A program made the translations under genes and the position numbers. Positions 8,333-16,560 of a stretch of DNA of 64,000 nucleotides are shown piece after piece (within the stretch, counting starts at the first letter, position 1; every line of letters starts with the position of its first letter). Where the stretch lies: NCBI RefSeq assembly GCF_000162475.2, contig NZ_KI391971.1, positions 158,057 through 222,056 on the forward strand, given 5' to 3'. Under the pieces are notes generated by a model, which was not told where the DNA came from, ran no database searches, and worked only from the letters and a program-made list of their open reading frames with translations. The DNA is from Granulicatella elegans ATCC 700633 (GTDB lineage: Bacteria; Bacillota; Bacilli; Lactobacillales; Aerococcaceae).

Positions 8333-9922
8333 ATGATTCGAAAGTTAACATTACAACTCATAACCATTTTCATCATCTTTTGTAGCTTAGAGGGATTAGA
8401 GTTATGGACAAGCTTTATCCATGCAGATTTATTAAATTCTCTGGTGGATTTGGATTTTCATCAATTCAGAATGGGAGCATTATTATTAGTAGCGGTATAT
8501 ACTGTTTTTCTTGTAGTAACGTATATGGATCTTCGTTATCGATCTTTTGTAAAGCAAAAAATTGCAACGATTTGGAGAGATGAAGTGAGTGAAGCTATTT
8601 CTAATACATCTTATGGTCATTTTCATCAAAAGAAGAATCATGATTATATTGCTTGGTTTACAAGTGATATGGATCAAATTCAAGAAATGGCAGTCAATCC
8701 AAGTTTTTCCTTGTTAAGGGGAATTTTAGGAATCGTGTTTTCAACGATTGGGTTATGGAGTATTCATTGGAGTTTAGTCATTTTTGTGATTATTGAAATT
8801 GGTATTTTGCTTCTATTGCCGAAGGTTTATGCTAAAGAACTATCTAAGAAAACCGTGCATAAAACCAAGGAAAATGAACGATTTAATCAAATTATTTCTG
8901 ATGTATTATTAGCGTACGATACGATTTTTGTGTTTCAACAATGGAAATATTTTAAAGAAAAAATTCATCAAGCTTCTGAACAATTGGGATTTACTCGAAG
9001 AAATTATAGTAAATCTTTTGCGAAAGTAGCAGTTTTAGGTGGCTTTGGGAATGTCCTTAGTCAAATTTCCATCTTTTTATTTACAGGATATTTAGTGACG
9101 AAGGGGATGGTAACTGTAGGGGCTATTTTGGCAACGACAAGTTTAGCAGGAACTATTTTCAATGCCGTTGGAAATATGAGCCAAGAATTAGCGATGGTCA
9201 CTAGTGCCAGACCATTGTTTGAAAAAATTCATACATTAACGCCTTCAGCACGAGCAGAGGAGAATGCAGTAGAAACATTGGATGATGCAGAAGTATTATA
9301 CAACATAGAAAATCTTCAGTTTGCTTATGGGGATGCTATCGTGTTGAAACCTTTTAGTAAAACTTTATTCAAAAATCATAAATATGCCATTATGGGAGAA
9401 AGTGGAACAGGAAAATCCACTCTGCTCAATATTTTAGGTGGAAAAATCGAAGAATACCAAGGAAATGTAACTTTATATCAAAAAGAATTAAATATGATTC
9501 CCTATTCAAAACTGTACGATTCTATTACTTATGTGGAACAAAATCCTCATATTTTCCAAGGAAGTATTCGTGAGAACATTGTTTTTCAAGAAGAAATATC
9601 GGATGAGAAAATTTGGAGTGTATTAGATAAGGTATTGCTGAAATCCATCGTGGAACAACTACCGCAAGGTTTAGATACAATGATTGGAGATACTTCGTCA
9701 ACATTATCAGGAGGACAATTACAACGCATTTCTCTAGCAAGAGCGTTAGTTCGAAATCCGCAAGTGTTATTATTAGATGAAGTGACAGCGAATTTAGATG
9801 TTCAAACTGGAACAGAAATCATGCAGTCTTTATTGCAAGAAGAAAATCTAACCATTCTTTGGGTCACTCATCATCTTCCCGAAGGATTGAAATCTTTATT
9901 AGATGAAGAAATCATTTTGTAA
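8333..9922 (+). CDS. ABC exporter (fused six-helix membrane domain and ATPase)
   Basis: A 529-residue half-transporter of the exporter class. Six helices occupy about 1-280. The ATPase (about 310-529) has Walker A GESGTGKST, signature LSGGQLQR, Walker B VLLLDEVTANLD and the H-loop in WVTHH. It lacks an N-terminal C39 peptidase, so it would not cleave a double-glycine leader. It probably works as a homodimer, exporting a peptide or small molecule. It follows the Rgg gene with its own possible promoter (TTCAAA, 17 bases, TATACT near 8270-8300), and regulation by Rgg is plausible. The substrate is unknown; the neighbouring 27-residue peptide is one candidate. Confidence 0.85.
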   Translation: MIRKLTLQLITIFIIFCSLEGLELWTSFIHADLLNSLVDLDFHQFRMGALLLVAVYTVFLVVTYMDLRYRSFVKQKIATIWRDEVSEAISNTSYGHFHQKKNHDYIAWFTSDMDQIQEMAVNPSFSLLRGILGIVFSTIGLWSIHWSLVIFVIIEIGILLLLPKVYAKELSKKTVHKTKENERFNQIISDVLLAYDTIFVFQQWKYFKEKIHQASEQLGFTRRNYSKSFAKVAVLGGFGNVLSQISIFLFTGYLVTKGMVTVGAILATTSLAGTIFNAVGNMSQELAMVTSARPLFEKIHTLTPSARAEENAVETLDDAEVLYNIENLQFAYGDAIVLKPFSKTLFKNHKYAIMGESGTGKSTLLNILGGKIEEYQGNVTLYQKELNMIPYSKLYDSITYVEQNPHIFQGSIRENIVFQEEISDEKIWSVLDKVLLKSIVEQLPQGLDTMIGDTSSTLSGGQLQRISLARALVRNPQVLLLDEVTANLDVQTGTEIMQSLLQEENLTILWVTHHLPEGLKSLLDEEIIL

Positions 9923-10015
9923 ATAGAGGGAGGGGAGAGTTTTCTTCCTCTCAAAAGCAGTGAAAAAGAAGTGTTTTCTTAAAGAGGACAAATGTATCTA
10001 ATTCGTGGATTTTTA

Positions 10016-10045
10016 TTGACAGAATAGGGTTTGTTTGTGTATGAT
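10016..10045 (+). promoter_or_regulatory. sigma-A promoter of sstT
   Basis: A perfect TTGACA, an 18-base spacer and TATGAT, ending 33 bases before the start codon. Confidence 0.7.
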
Positions 10046-10077
10046 TGTCGCTATATTAAGAGAATAGGGGCAAGAAG

Positions 10078-11319
10078 ATGAAACAAGCATTAAATTTTTG
10101 GAATCAATTAAGTTTGATTAATCGAATCGTCATTGGTATGATTATCGGTATTTTATTAGGAATTTTCGTTCCTCAAGCAGCAGCGGTAGGAACTATCGGA
10201 ACAGTATTTGTAAGTGCGTTAAAAGCAATCGCACCATTATTAGTATTCTTTATTGTGTTAAGTGCTTTAGCACAACATAAAGAAGGACACGAAACAAATA
10301 TGAAATCAATTGTTATTTTATATTTATTCGGAACTTTTGCAGCAGCATTAGTTGGAGTTATTGCTAGTTTTGCATTTCCAATTACATTAACATTAACTGA
10401 CACAGTATCTGAAATTGCAGCGCCAGAAGGGATTGCTTCTGTATTACAAACATTAATTTTAAAATTAGTAGATAATCCTGTTAATGCTTTAATGAGCGGT
10501 AACTATATTGGTATTTTATCTTGGGCAGTTGTTTTTGGTTTTGCATTCCGTAAAGCAGATGAAAGTACAAAATCATTTTTACAACAAATTGCAGATGCAA
10601 CAAGTCATGTTGTTAAACTAGTGATTAGCTTTGCACCGTTTGGGATTATGGGCTTAGTATATACAACTGTTTCAGAAAATGGAGTAGGTGTATTTGCAAC
10701 TTATGGTAGTTTAATTATGGTATTACTTGGAAGTATGTTCTTTGTAGCATTAGTGATTAATCCAATTATTGTATTTGTAATGATTAAGGAAAACCCATTC
10801 CCATTAGTATTCCGTTGCTTAAAAGATAGTGGAATTACAGCGTTCTTCACTCGTAGTTCAGCAGCAAATATTCCAGTAAATATGGAATTATGTAGAGATT
10901 TAGGATTAGATGAAGATAGCTATTCAGTATCGATTCCTTTAGGGGCAACCATTAATATGGCGGGTGCAGCAATTACAATTACAGTATTATCATTAGCAGC
11001 CGTTAATACATTAGGAATTCAAGTAGACTTCTTAACAGCCTTAGTATTAAGTGTATTATCAACAGTTGCAGCTTGTGGTGCTTCTGGGGTAACAGGTGGA
11101 TCATTATTATTAATTCCTGTTGCATGTAGTTTATTCGGAATTTCCAATGATATTGCGATGCAAGTTGTTGGGGTTGGATTTATTATTGGGGTATTACAAG
11201 ATTCTTGTGAAACTGCCTTAAATTCATCAACAGATGTTTTATTCACAGCAGCAGCAGAATTCCGTCAATGGAAAAAAGAAGGACGAGTAATTAACGTTAG
11301 TCCTGAATTAGCAGAATAA
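10078..11319 (+). CDS. sstT: serine/threonine:Na+ symporter SstT
   Basis: A 413-residue member of the dicarboxylate/amino acid:cation symporter family (DAACS) that takes up L-serine and L-threonine with Na+. Helices run throughout. The family signatures are intact: [18 protein letters not shown] with its serine-rich hairpin, [16 protein letters not shown], and [19 protein letters not shown]. The length and the N-terminus [22 protein letters not shown] match SstT rather than the longer glutamate carriers. ATG is preceded by GGGGCAAGAAG. It is a single-gene unit between its own promoter and a terminator. Confidence 0.93.
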   Translation: MKQALNFWNQLSLINRIVIGMIIGILLGIFVPQAAAVGTIGTVFVSALKAIAPLLVFFIVLSALAQHKEGHETNMKSIVILYLFGTFAAALVGVIASFAFPITLTLTDTVSEIAAPEGIASVLQTLILKLVDNPVNALMSGNYIGILSWAVVFGFAFRKADESTKSFLQQIADATSHVVKLVISFAPFGIMGLVYTTVSENGVGVFATYGSLIMVLLGSMFFVALVINPIIVFVMIKENPFPLVFRCLKDSGITAFFTRSSAANIPVNMELCRDLGLDEDSYSVSIPLGATINMAGAAITITVLSLAAVNTLGIQVDFLTALVLSVLSTVAACGASGVTGGSLLLIPVACSLFGISNDIAMQVVGVGFIIGVLQDSCETALNSSTDVLFTAAAEFRQWKKEGRVINVSPELAE

Positions 11320-11329
11320 CATTTCTAGG

Positions 11330-11357
11330 GAAGACTTTTTAGTCTTCTTTTTTTTGT
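11330..11357 (+). terminator. terminator of sstT
   Basis: GAAGACT TTTT AGTCTTC followed by nine T residues; the copper promoter starts just behind it. Confidence 0.9.
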
Positions 11358-11358
11358 G

Positions 11359-11410
11359 TTGACTTTTTTAAAATAAGAGGTATAATAAATTTATGAAGTT
11401 TACAAATGTA
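11359..11410 (+). promoter_or_regulatory. copper-responsive promoter with cop box
   Basis: TTGACT, a 16-base spacer and TATAAT (11381-11386), followed by TACAAATGTA (11401-11410), an exact match to the CopY operator TACAnnTGTA. The operator sits just past the expected start point, where repressor would block initiation. No copY gene is adjacent, so the repressor must be encoded elsewhere. Confidence 0.8.
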
Positions 11411-11434
11411 AATTTAAGAAAGGTGGTTTTTTTA

Positions 11435-11644
11435 ATGATAAAAGAATTTAAAGTAGAAGGATTAAAATGTTCAGGTTGTGCGAAAGCTGTTGAAAATGCA
11501 GTGAGTGCTGTTGAAGGTGTTGAAAAAGCAAGTGTTGATTTCGAAGCTAAAAAGCTGACTGTAGAATTTCTACAAGATAAAGCAGAAGAACAAAAAATTA
11601 TAGAAGCTGTATCAAAAGCAGGATATCAAGCTGAATTAGCATAA
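11435..11644 (+). CDS. copZ: copper chaperone CopZ-like (HMA domain)
   Basis: A 69-residue single HMA (ferredoxin-like) domain with the metal site [11 protein letters not shown] near residues 10-20 (CxxC). It would carry Cu(I) to the ATPase encoded next. An upstream in-frame ATG at 11393 exists, but it falls on the promoter's start point and the cop box; the ATG at 11435 has AAAGGTGG at the right distance and gives the normal chaperone length. The copA start follows 22 bases after the stop, so the two genes form a copZ-copA operon. Confidence 0.88.
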   Translation: MIKEFKVEGLKCSGCAKAVENAVSAVEGVEKASVDFEAKKLTVEFLQDKAEEQKIIEAVSKAGYQAELA

Positions 11645-11666
11645 TAGTAAGAAGGAGTTGTTAGTA

Positions 11667-13919
11667 ATGAAGAAAGAAGAATTCGCATTAGAAGGACTAC
11701 AATGTGCGGGTTGTGTCAGTACGGTTGAAAAAGTTGTCCGAGATCTTCCAGGTGTTAAAGAAGCCAATGTGAATTTAGCGACTGAAAAAATGATGGTGCA
11801 ATTTAATCCAAAGGAAGCAGATGTACAAAAAATTATGGAAACTGTTTCTCTAGCTGGATATCAGGCTATATTGATAAATGATGAAGAAGATGTGTTAGAA
11901 AAAACAGCGATGAAAAAAGAAAAACAATTACAATCACTTAAAGTCAGAGCATGGGTATCAGGTGTGTTTGCCATTGTATTACTTTATATTGCGATGGGTG
12001 AAATGATTGGACTTCCTCTTCCGCAAATTTTACAGCCGATGGAACATCCAATTGTATTTTCTGTAACGCAATTGATTTTAGTCACTCCTGTTTTATGGGT
12101 GAGTCGTAGTTATTTTGTGAATGGATTTAAGGCATTGATTAGAAAGCATCCGAACATGGATTCATTAGTTGCATTGGGAACGAGTGCTGCCATTTTATAT
12201 AGTGTATGGAGTACGATTCGTATTTTTGCTGGAGAGTATCATTATGTGATGCACCTTTATGTAGAATCTGCAGCAGTCATTTTAGCGTTTATTACCTTAG
12301 GAAAATATTTTGAAACTTTAACAAAAGGAAGAACTTCTCAAGCGATTCAATCATTAGTCGCTTTATCTCCAAAAGTAGCGACAGTCATTCGTAATGGAAA
12401 AGAAGTAGAAGTTCCAGTAGAGGAATTACAAATTGGAGAAGTAGTCTTCGTACGACCAGGTGAAAAGATTCCTGTGGATGGGGTTATTATTTCTGGTGAA
12501 AGCTTTGTTGATGAATCCATGATTACTGGGGAAAGTGTACCAGTCTTCAAAAAAGAAGGTAGCAAAGTTGTTGGTGCTACATTGAATACAACTGGTTCAT
12601 TCCAAGTGGAAGTGAGTCAAGTAGGAAAAGATACAACTTTATCTCAAATTATTCGTTTAGTAGAAGAAGCGCAAGGTTCTAAAGCCCCCATTGCTGCCAT
12701 TGCAGACCGTGTAGCAGGAATTTTTGTTCCAATCGTAATGGGATTATCTCTATTAGCAGGTCTTTATTGGGGATTGATTGGTGGAGAATCATTTGAATTT
12801 GTCGTGACGGTGATGATTTCTGTTTTAGTGATTGCGTGTCCATGTGCATTAGGATTAGCAACTCCAACTGCTATTATGGTAGGAACAGGTTTCGGTGCTA
12901 AAAGAGGAATTTTAATTAAAAGTAGTGCAGCTTTAGAAGAAGCTGGACATGTAGGAGTTGTATTACTAGATAAAACAGGAACGATTACAAATGGTAAACC
13001 TAAAGTGGTTGATATTCAAGTGTTCAATGATTATTCAAAAGAAGAAGTACTAAACATAGCAGCATCGATTGAAAAACATTCGGAACATCCATTAGGAAAA
13101 GCCATCGTAGAAGAAGCTGAAAAACAAGAATTTGACGTTTTACCAATTGAACAATTCCAATCTATTTCTGGTATGGGAATTCAAGGAATTGTGGATGGAA
13201 AAGAAGTGTTATTAGGAAATCATTTATTATTACAAAATCAAGGGATTGCGGTAGATGAATTTAATGCTGTGATTGATGGAGTCGCTTCTAAAGGGCAAAC
13301 AGCGATGTTCGTAGCGATTCAAAAACAAGTAGCCGGAATTATTGTAGTTGCGGATACGATTAAAGCAACTAGTAAAGAAGCAATCCAACAAATGAAAGCA
13401 TTGGGACTTCAAGTTCGAATGGTAACAGGAGATCATGAAAAAACAGCCAAAGCAATTGCGAATGAAGTAGGAATTGAGACGGTATATAGCCAAGTATTAC
13501 CAAATGAAAAAGCAAGTGTTGTGGAACAATTATTAGAAGAAGGCTATCAAGTAGCCATGGTTGGAGATGGGATTAATGATGCACCGGCACTTGCCAAAGC
13601 AACAGTCGGAATTGCGATTGGTTCTGGAGTAGATGTTGCCATTGAAACTGCCGATATGGTGATGATGCAAGATGATTTAAGATTAGTGGCTAAAACGATT
13701 CAATTAAGCAAAATGACAATGATGACGATTAAGGAAAACTTATTCTGGGCATTTATTTATAATGTGATTGGAATTCCAGTAGCGATGGGTGTCTTACATT
13801 TCTTTGGAGGTCCATTATTAAGTCCAATGATAGCAGGAGCAGCGATGAGTTTCAGTTCCGTATCAGTGGTGCTAAATGCATTGAGATTGAATCATAAATT
13901 ATCAAAATTAGAAAAATAA
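11667..13919 (+). CDS. copA: P1B-type copper-exporting ATPase
   Basis: A 750-residue P-type ATPase. One HMA domain with GLQCAGC (about 8-14) is followed by eight helices with the CPC ion motif in [15 protein letters not shown], the phosphorylation site [10 protein letters not shown], the SEHPLG motif of P1B pumps, and the hinge [10 protein letters not shown]. It exports Cu(I) from the cytoplasm; CPC plus the MxxSS motif ([16 protein letters not shown] near the end) fits the Cu+ subgroup. The ATG at 11667 is preferred over TTG at 11658 because AAGGAG lies 10 bases before it. It is cotranscribed with copZ. Fragments similar to this gene recur downstream (14210-14936). Confidence 0.93.
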   Translation: MKKEEFALEGLQCAGCVSTVEKVVRDLPGVKEANVNLATEKMMVQFNPKEADVQKIMETVSLAGYQAILINDEEDVLEKTAMKKEKQLQSLKVRAWVSGVFAIVLLYIAMGEMIGLPLPQILQPMEHPIVFSVTQLILVTPVLWVSRSYFVNGFKALIRKHPNMDSLVALGTSAAILYSVWSTIRIFAGEYHYVMHLYVESAAVILAFITLGKYFETLTKGRTSQAIQSLVALSPKVATVIRNGKEVEVPVEELQIGEVVFVRPGEKIPVDGVIISGESFVDESMITGESVPVFKKEGSKVVGATLNTTGSFQVEVSQVGKDTTLSQIIRLVEEAQGSKAPIAAIADRVAGIFVPIVMGLSLLAGLYWGLIGGESFEFVVTVMISVLVIACPCALGLATPTAIMVGTGFGAKRGILIKSSAALEEAGHVGVVLLDKTGTITNGKPKVVDIQVFNDYSKEEVLNIAASIEKHSEHPLGKAIVEEAEKQEFDVLPIEQFQSISGMGIQGIVDGKEVLLGNHLLLQNQGIAVDEFNAVIDGVASKGQTAMFVAIQKQVAGIIVVADTIKATSKEAIQQMKALGLQVRMVTGDHEKTAKAIANEVGIETVYSQVLPNEKASVVEQLLEEGYQVAMVGDGINDAPALAKATVGIAIGSGVDVAIETADMVMMQDDLRLVAKTIQLSKMTMMTIKENLFWAFIYNVIGIPVAMGVLHFFGGPLLSPMIAGAAMSFSSVSVVLNALRLNHKLSKLEK

Positions 13920-13938
13920 ATAGAATATAAAAAGAGGA

Positions 13939-13979
13939 TGAAGCGACCCAAAAAAGTTAGACTTTTTGAGGTCGCTTCA
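13939..13979. terminator. hairpin between copA and the small membrane genes
   Basis: Perfect 10-bp arms TGAAGCGACC and GGTCGCTTCA around an inner hairpin AAAAAAGT..ACTTTTT. The minus-strand side continues into TCCTCTTTTT, so it can serve the convergent small genes as well as copA. Confidence 0.75.
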
Positions 13980-13991
13980 ATTATTCCTTCA

Positions 13992-14168
13992 TTATTTTAT
14001 ATCCATGTCTTTGTTTCTTGGGAATATAACATTGTAGTAAAAACTAGCAATACAAAATATAACAATTACTGGTTTAAGAAATGGAAATGAATCGAGAATA
14101 TTGGTAAACCAAACTAATAAGGCTAAAAATATAAAAGTAATACAGATGATTATTTCATAAAATTTCAT
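13992..14168 (-). CDS. small two-helix membrane protein (58 residues)
   Basis: A 58-residue protein starting MKFYEIIICITF. Helices span about 3-23 and 29-48, with a charged C-terminus PRNKDMDIK. AGGAGG lies seven bases before this ATG; an ATG six codons upstream would place that site inside the gene and is rejected. It is the last of three consecutive tiny membrane-protein genes on this strand. No family is recognised. Small two-helix proteins of this kind are often bacteriocin-immunity or stress peptides, but nothing here proves that. Confidence 0.6.
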   Translation of the reverse strand: MKFYEIIICITFIFLALLVWFTNILDSFPFLKPVIVIFCIASFYYNVIFPRNKDMDIK

Positions 14169-14209
14169 ATCAATTCCTCCTAACATTTATATACCATGCC
14201 ATCGCCTCT

Positions 14210-14251
14210 ACTAAGTGAAATGACGATGATGACCATTAAGGAAAACTTATC
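14210..14251 (+). pseudogene. decayed fragment of a second copA (first piece)
   Basis: CTAAGTGAAATGACGATGAT and the following ACCATTAAGGAAAACTTAT closely match copA codons near 13703-13743 with a few substitutions. It is isolated from its flanks and cannot code for a product. Confidence 0.7.
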
Positions 14252-14262
14252 CAATAGTCGCT

Positions 14263-14421
14263 TCAATATTTCATGGAAACTACAACTAAAATAAATATTA
14301 ATATTAATACAAATATTAAAAAACTCATTGGATTAAATTCTTGAATTTTCTTTTTATAGACTAATACAATACTTATTATGACTGAAATCAAACCCATAAC
14401 AAACACAAATACTGTTACCAT
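14263..14421 (-). CDS. small two-helix membrane protein (52 residues)
   Basis: A 52-residue frame starting MVTVFVFVMGLIS. Helices span about 2-21 and 33-50, separated by the basic turn YKKKIQEFNP. GAGGTGAT precedes the ATG by six bases. It is the middle of three tiny membrane genes on the minus strand. No family is recognised. Its 3' end overlaps a sequence resembling the hairpin region after copA. Confidence 0.5.
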   Translation of the reverse strand: MVTVFVFVMGLISVIISIVLVYKKKIQEFNPMSFLIFVLILIFILVVVSMKY

Positions 14422-14511
14422 TTATAATCACCTCGGGTAGCAAGAAAATGTTGACTGCTAATTCAAATCTAAAATAACACCATCACAATCTAAGCTGTGA
14501 TAAGTAACATT

Positions 14512-14703
14512 TTAAGATTTATTTTTGATCTTTTTGAACACAAATTTTAAAAAAGCATACAGTAATGCTAGATAAAAACAAATGGTAGATAGATGAACAA
14601 ATAATAAGAAAAAGTCAGGTAAGAAATAATAAATAAGAAGTAGTGTTGCTACGCCGAAAAAAGCTCCATAAAATAAATAATTACTAAATAAAAACTTACT
14701 CAT
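14512..14703 (-). CDS. small two-helix membrane protein (63 residues)
   Basis: A 63-residue protein, MSKFLFSNYLFYG at the start, with helices at about 8-27 and 30-53 and a basic end KFVFKKIKNKS. GGAGATGA lies about eight bases before the ATG. It is first in the series of three tiny membrane genes. No family is recognised; a role in membrane stress or immunity to a toxin is speculation. Confidence 0.55.
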   Translation of the reverse strand: MSKFLFSNYLFYGAFFGVATLLLIYYFLPDFFLLFVHLSTICFYLALLYAFLKFVFKKIKNKS

Positions 14704-14863
14704 TTATATTCATCTCCACTCTGATTAGGTATCTAGTTTTCCCTATCTTATCAATATTTTAAACTATTATTTCAGGAAAAAATAGGCTTATCATTCAAGA
14801 AAAATTGATGTATAATTAAGTTTTGTAAGGGGTTTATTTTTATATCACAGTTAAACTTTCTAA

Positions 14864-14936
14864 GGAAAGCTTTGTCGATGAATGATCATAGGTGAGATAA
14901 CTATAAATTATCAAATTTGGAAAAATAAATAGAATA
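14864..14936 (+). pseudogene. decayed fragments of a second copA (internal piece joined to the 3' end)
   Basis: GGAAAGCTTTGTCGATGAAT matches copA around 12498-12516 (ESFVDES region). After a short unrelated join, a second piece from GTGAGATA on closely matches the copA 3' end and the bases after its stop (13880-13924), including AAAAATAAATAGAATA. Large internal parts are missing. Confidence 0.7.
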
Positions 14937-14945
14937 GAAGAATTT

Positions 14946-14973
14946 GAGGGCTATATGTTAAGTCCTCTTTTTT
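14946..14973 (+). terminator. terminator-like hairpin before the glycosyltransferase gene
   Basis: GAGGGCT and AGTCCTC pair around an 8-base loop and are followed by TTTTTT. Probably left over from the decayed copA copy. Confidence 0.55.
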
Positions 14974-15062
14974 ATAACATCAATTTCATTTTGTTTATGG
15001 TAATATATGGGTAATTAAGAGTAATAAAAGTAGATTAGAATCAAAGAATCGAGGAGTCTTTT

Positions 15063-16382
15063 ATGGTAAAAATAGTTACGATACATCCAGGACTTTGGAA
15101 AGAAAATGTTAAAAAATATGGGTTCGAGTCCTCTCAATTATCAAGAAAGAAAATAGCTGAATATTTAGGATGGGGACATCTTTATATTTTAACGCATCCT
15201 CAAGTACGACCTGATTGGAAGGCAGGATATGAAAAAATAGGATTTCAACGGGATGAATTGATATCAGCTTCTCATTATCAGTCAGATATTGGACATGATG
15301 AATTAAGTGTTTGCCCTTCTGATATTATCGACAAATATCCAAATGGGAAAATGACCGTTATAAATGGCTTTGTAGCAAGTATGGAATTAGAAGAAGAAAC
15401 ATTATATTTTACTTCGGGATTATTTTTAAAGAAAAATAAAAAAGAGGAATTAGAATGGTATAACCAGGATGGTTCTGTTGCTTTGAGAGCTAGGTATTAT
15501 AAACCAAAAGAAGAACCGACTCCTATTTATATGATGGAGGATAATTACTTATATTACAAAGATGGAGAATGGCTCACATACGAGGATTTATTGATTCACG
15601 TATTAATGACTCTTACAGAAAAGAATGATATTTTGATTCGAGATCAGCATAATATAGTCACACCAAAATTATGGCGCTTTGTGGAAAATACGAATCGAAA
15701 ATATTTTGAATATATTCATAATAATGTATTGAAAGATCCAGCACATAATTTAAGAAGAAAAACACGATACTTAGTCGCTTCTGAAGTTTTATCAGATATT
15801 TTACAAGATTTAGGCTATCATACTTGGTTTATGCCACCAATTTATGCTCCTCAAAATGATTCTGTAGTTACAAAGAGAAGCAACCCTCGTTCGTATTGTT
15901 ATGTTGGGAATATGAGTCAAGTGAAGAGAGTAGAATGGATTATCGAAGCGTTTAGACTATTGGAAAAAGAAGGTATGAATGTTGAAGTATCTTTATATGG
16001 GGGAGATTTGACTCAATTAAAAGAACAGTATGAAAAGTTACCTTCTAATATTCATATTGTTGGATATGTTGATGAAGTACCGTATTGGAAACATGATGGG
16101 TATATCTCCACTTCACAAAAAGAATTATTTGCGAATGCTTGTGTCGAAGCAATGAGTTTTGGGTTAATTCCGTTATTATCTAATGTGGAAATTGCGCATC
16201 AATATTATGCTGCTAAAAATTCAGATGTTTGCCTATTTGATTCACCTGAAGAATTAGCAACTATTATTAAACAATTATATGAATTAAAAAATGAAATTAC
16301 ATTGAATAATACGATCGCTTTTGTGAAGAAGTATTCAATAGAAGAAGTTTCGGAAAAATATTTATCAATAAATAAATCGTGA
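15063..16382 (+). CDS. GT-B glycosyltransferase (family 4-like)
   Basis: A 439-residue cytoplasmic GT-B fold enzyme. The C-terminal half carries the donor-binding region: YVGNMSQVKRVEWIIEAFRLL (about 281-301), then NIHIVGYVDEVPYWKHDGYISTS and the E-x7-E motif in ELFANACVEAM (about 357-367). The N-terminal half resembles bacterial poly(glycerol-phosphate) or adhesin glucosyltransferases but lacks a clear match. TCGAGGAGT precedes the ATG. The next gene encodes a cell-wall surface protein, so glycosylation of that protein or of teichoic acid is possible. Donor and acceptor are unknown. Confidence 0.72.
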   Translation: MVKIVTIHPGLWKENVKKYGFESSQLSRKKIAEYLGWGHLYILTHPQVRPDWKAGYEKIGFQRDELISASHYQSDIGHDELSVCPSDIIDKYPNGKMTVINGFVASMELEEETLYFTSGLFLKKNKKEELEWYNQDGSVALRARYYKPKEEPTPIYMMEDNYLYYKDGEWLTYEDLLIHVLMTLTEKNDILIRDQHNIVTPKLWRFVENTNRKYFEYIHNNVLKDPAHNLRRKTRYLVASEVLSDILQDLGYHTWFMPPIYAPQNDSVVTKRSNPRSYCYVGNMSQVKRVEWIIEAFRLLEKEGMNVEVSLYGGDLTQLKEQYEKLPSNIHIVGYVDEVPYWKHDGYISTSQKELFANACVEAMSFGLIPLLSNVEIAHQYYAAKNSDVCLFDSPEELATIIKQLYELKNEITLNNTIAFVKKYSIEEVSEKYLSINKS

Positions 16383-16474
16383 AAATTATGTATAATGCTA
16401 AAATTACAATAATTTTTTAGGAAAAATTCCTTTCCGAAGTTAAAAAAATATTTGTGAATAAATTATACAACTAT

Positions 16475-16503
16475 TTGATAACTAAAAAATAGAATGCTAT
16501 GAT
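16475..16503 (+). promoter_or_regulatory. promoter of the LPKTG surface protein
   Basis: TTGATA, a 17-base spacer and TATGAT, 57 bases before the start codon; AAAGAGG is the ribosome binding site. Confidence 0.6.
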
Positions 16504-16560
16504 TAATGAGATACAATATAAAATTTATATAACAATTTAGAATAGTGAAAAGAGGCTTTT

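Noticed and set aside
9923-9970. Hairpin GAGAG/CTCTC after the ABC exporter as a terminator
   Set aside because: The stem is short and not followed by a T tract.
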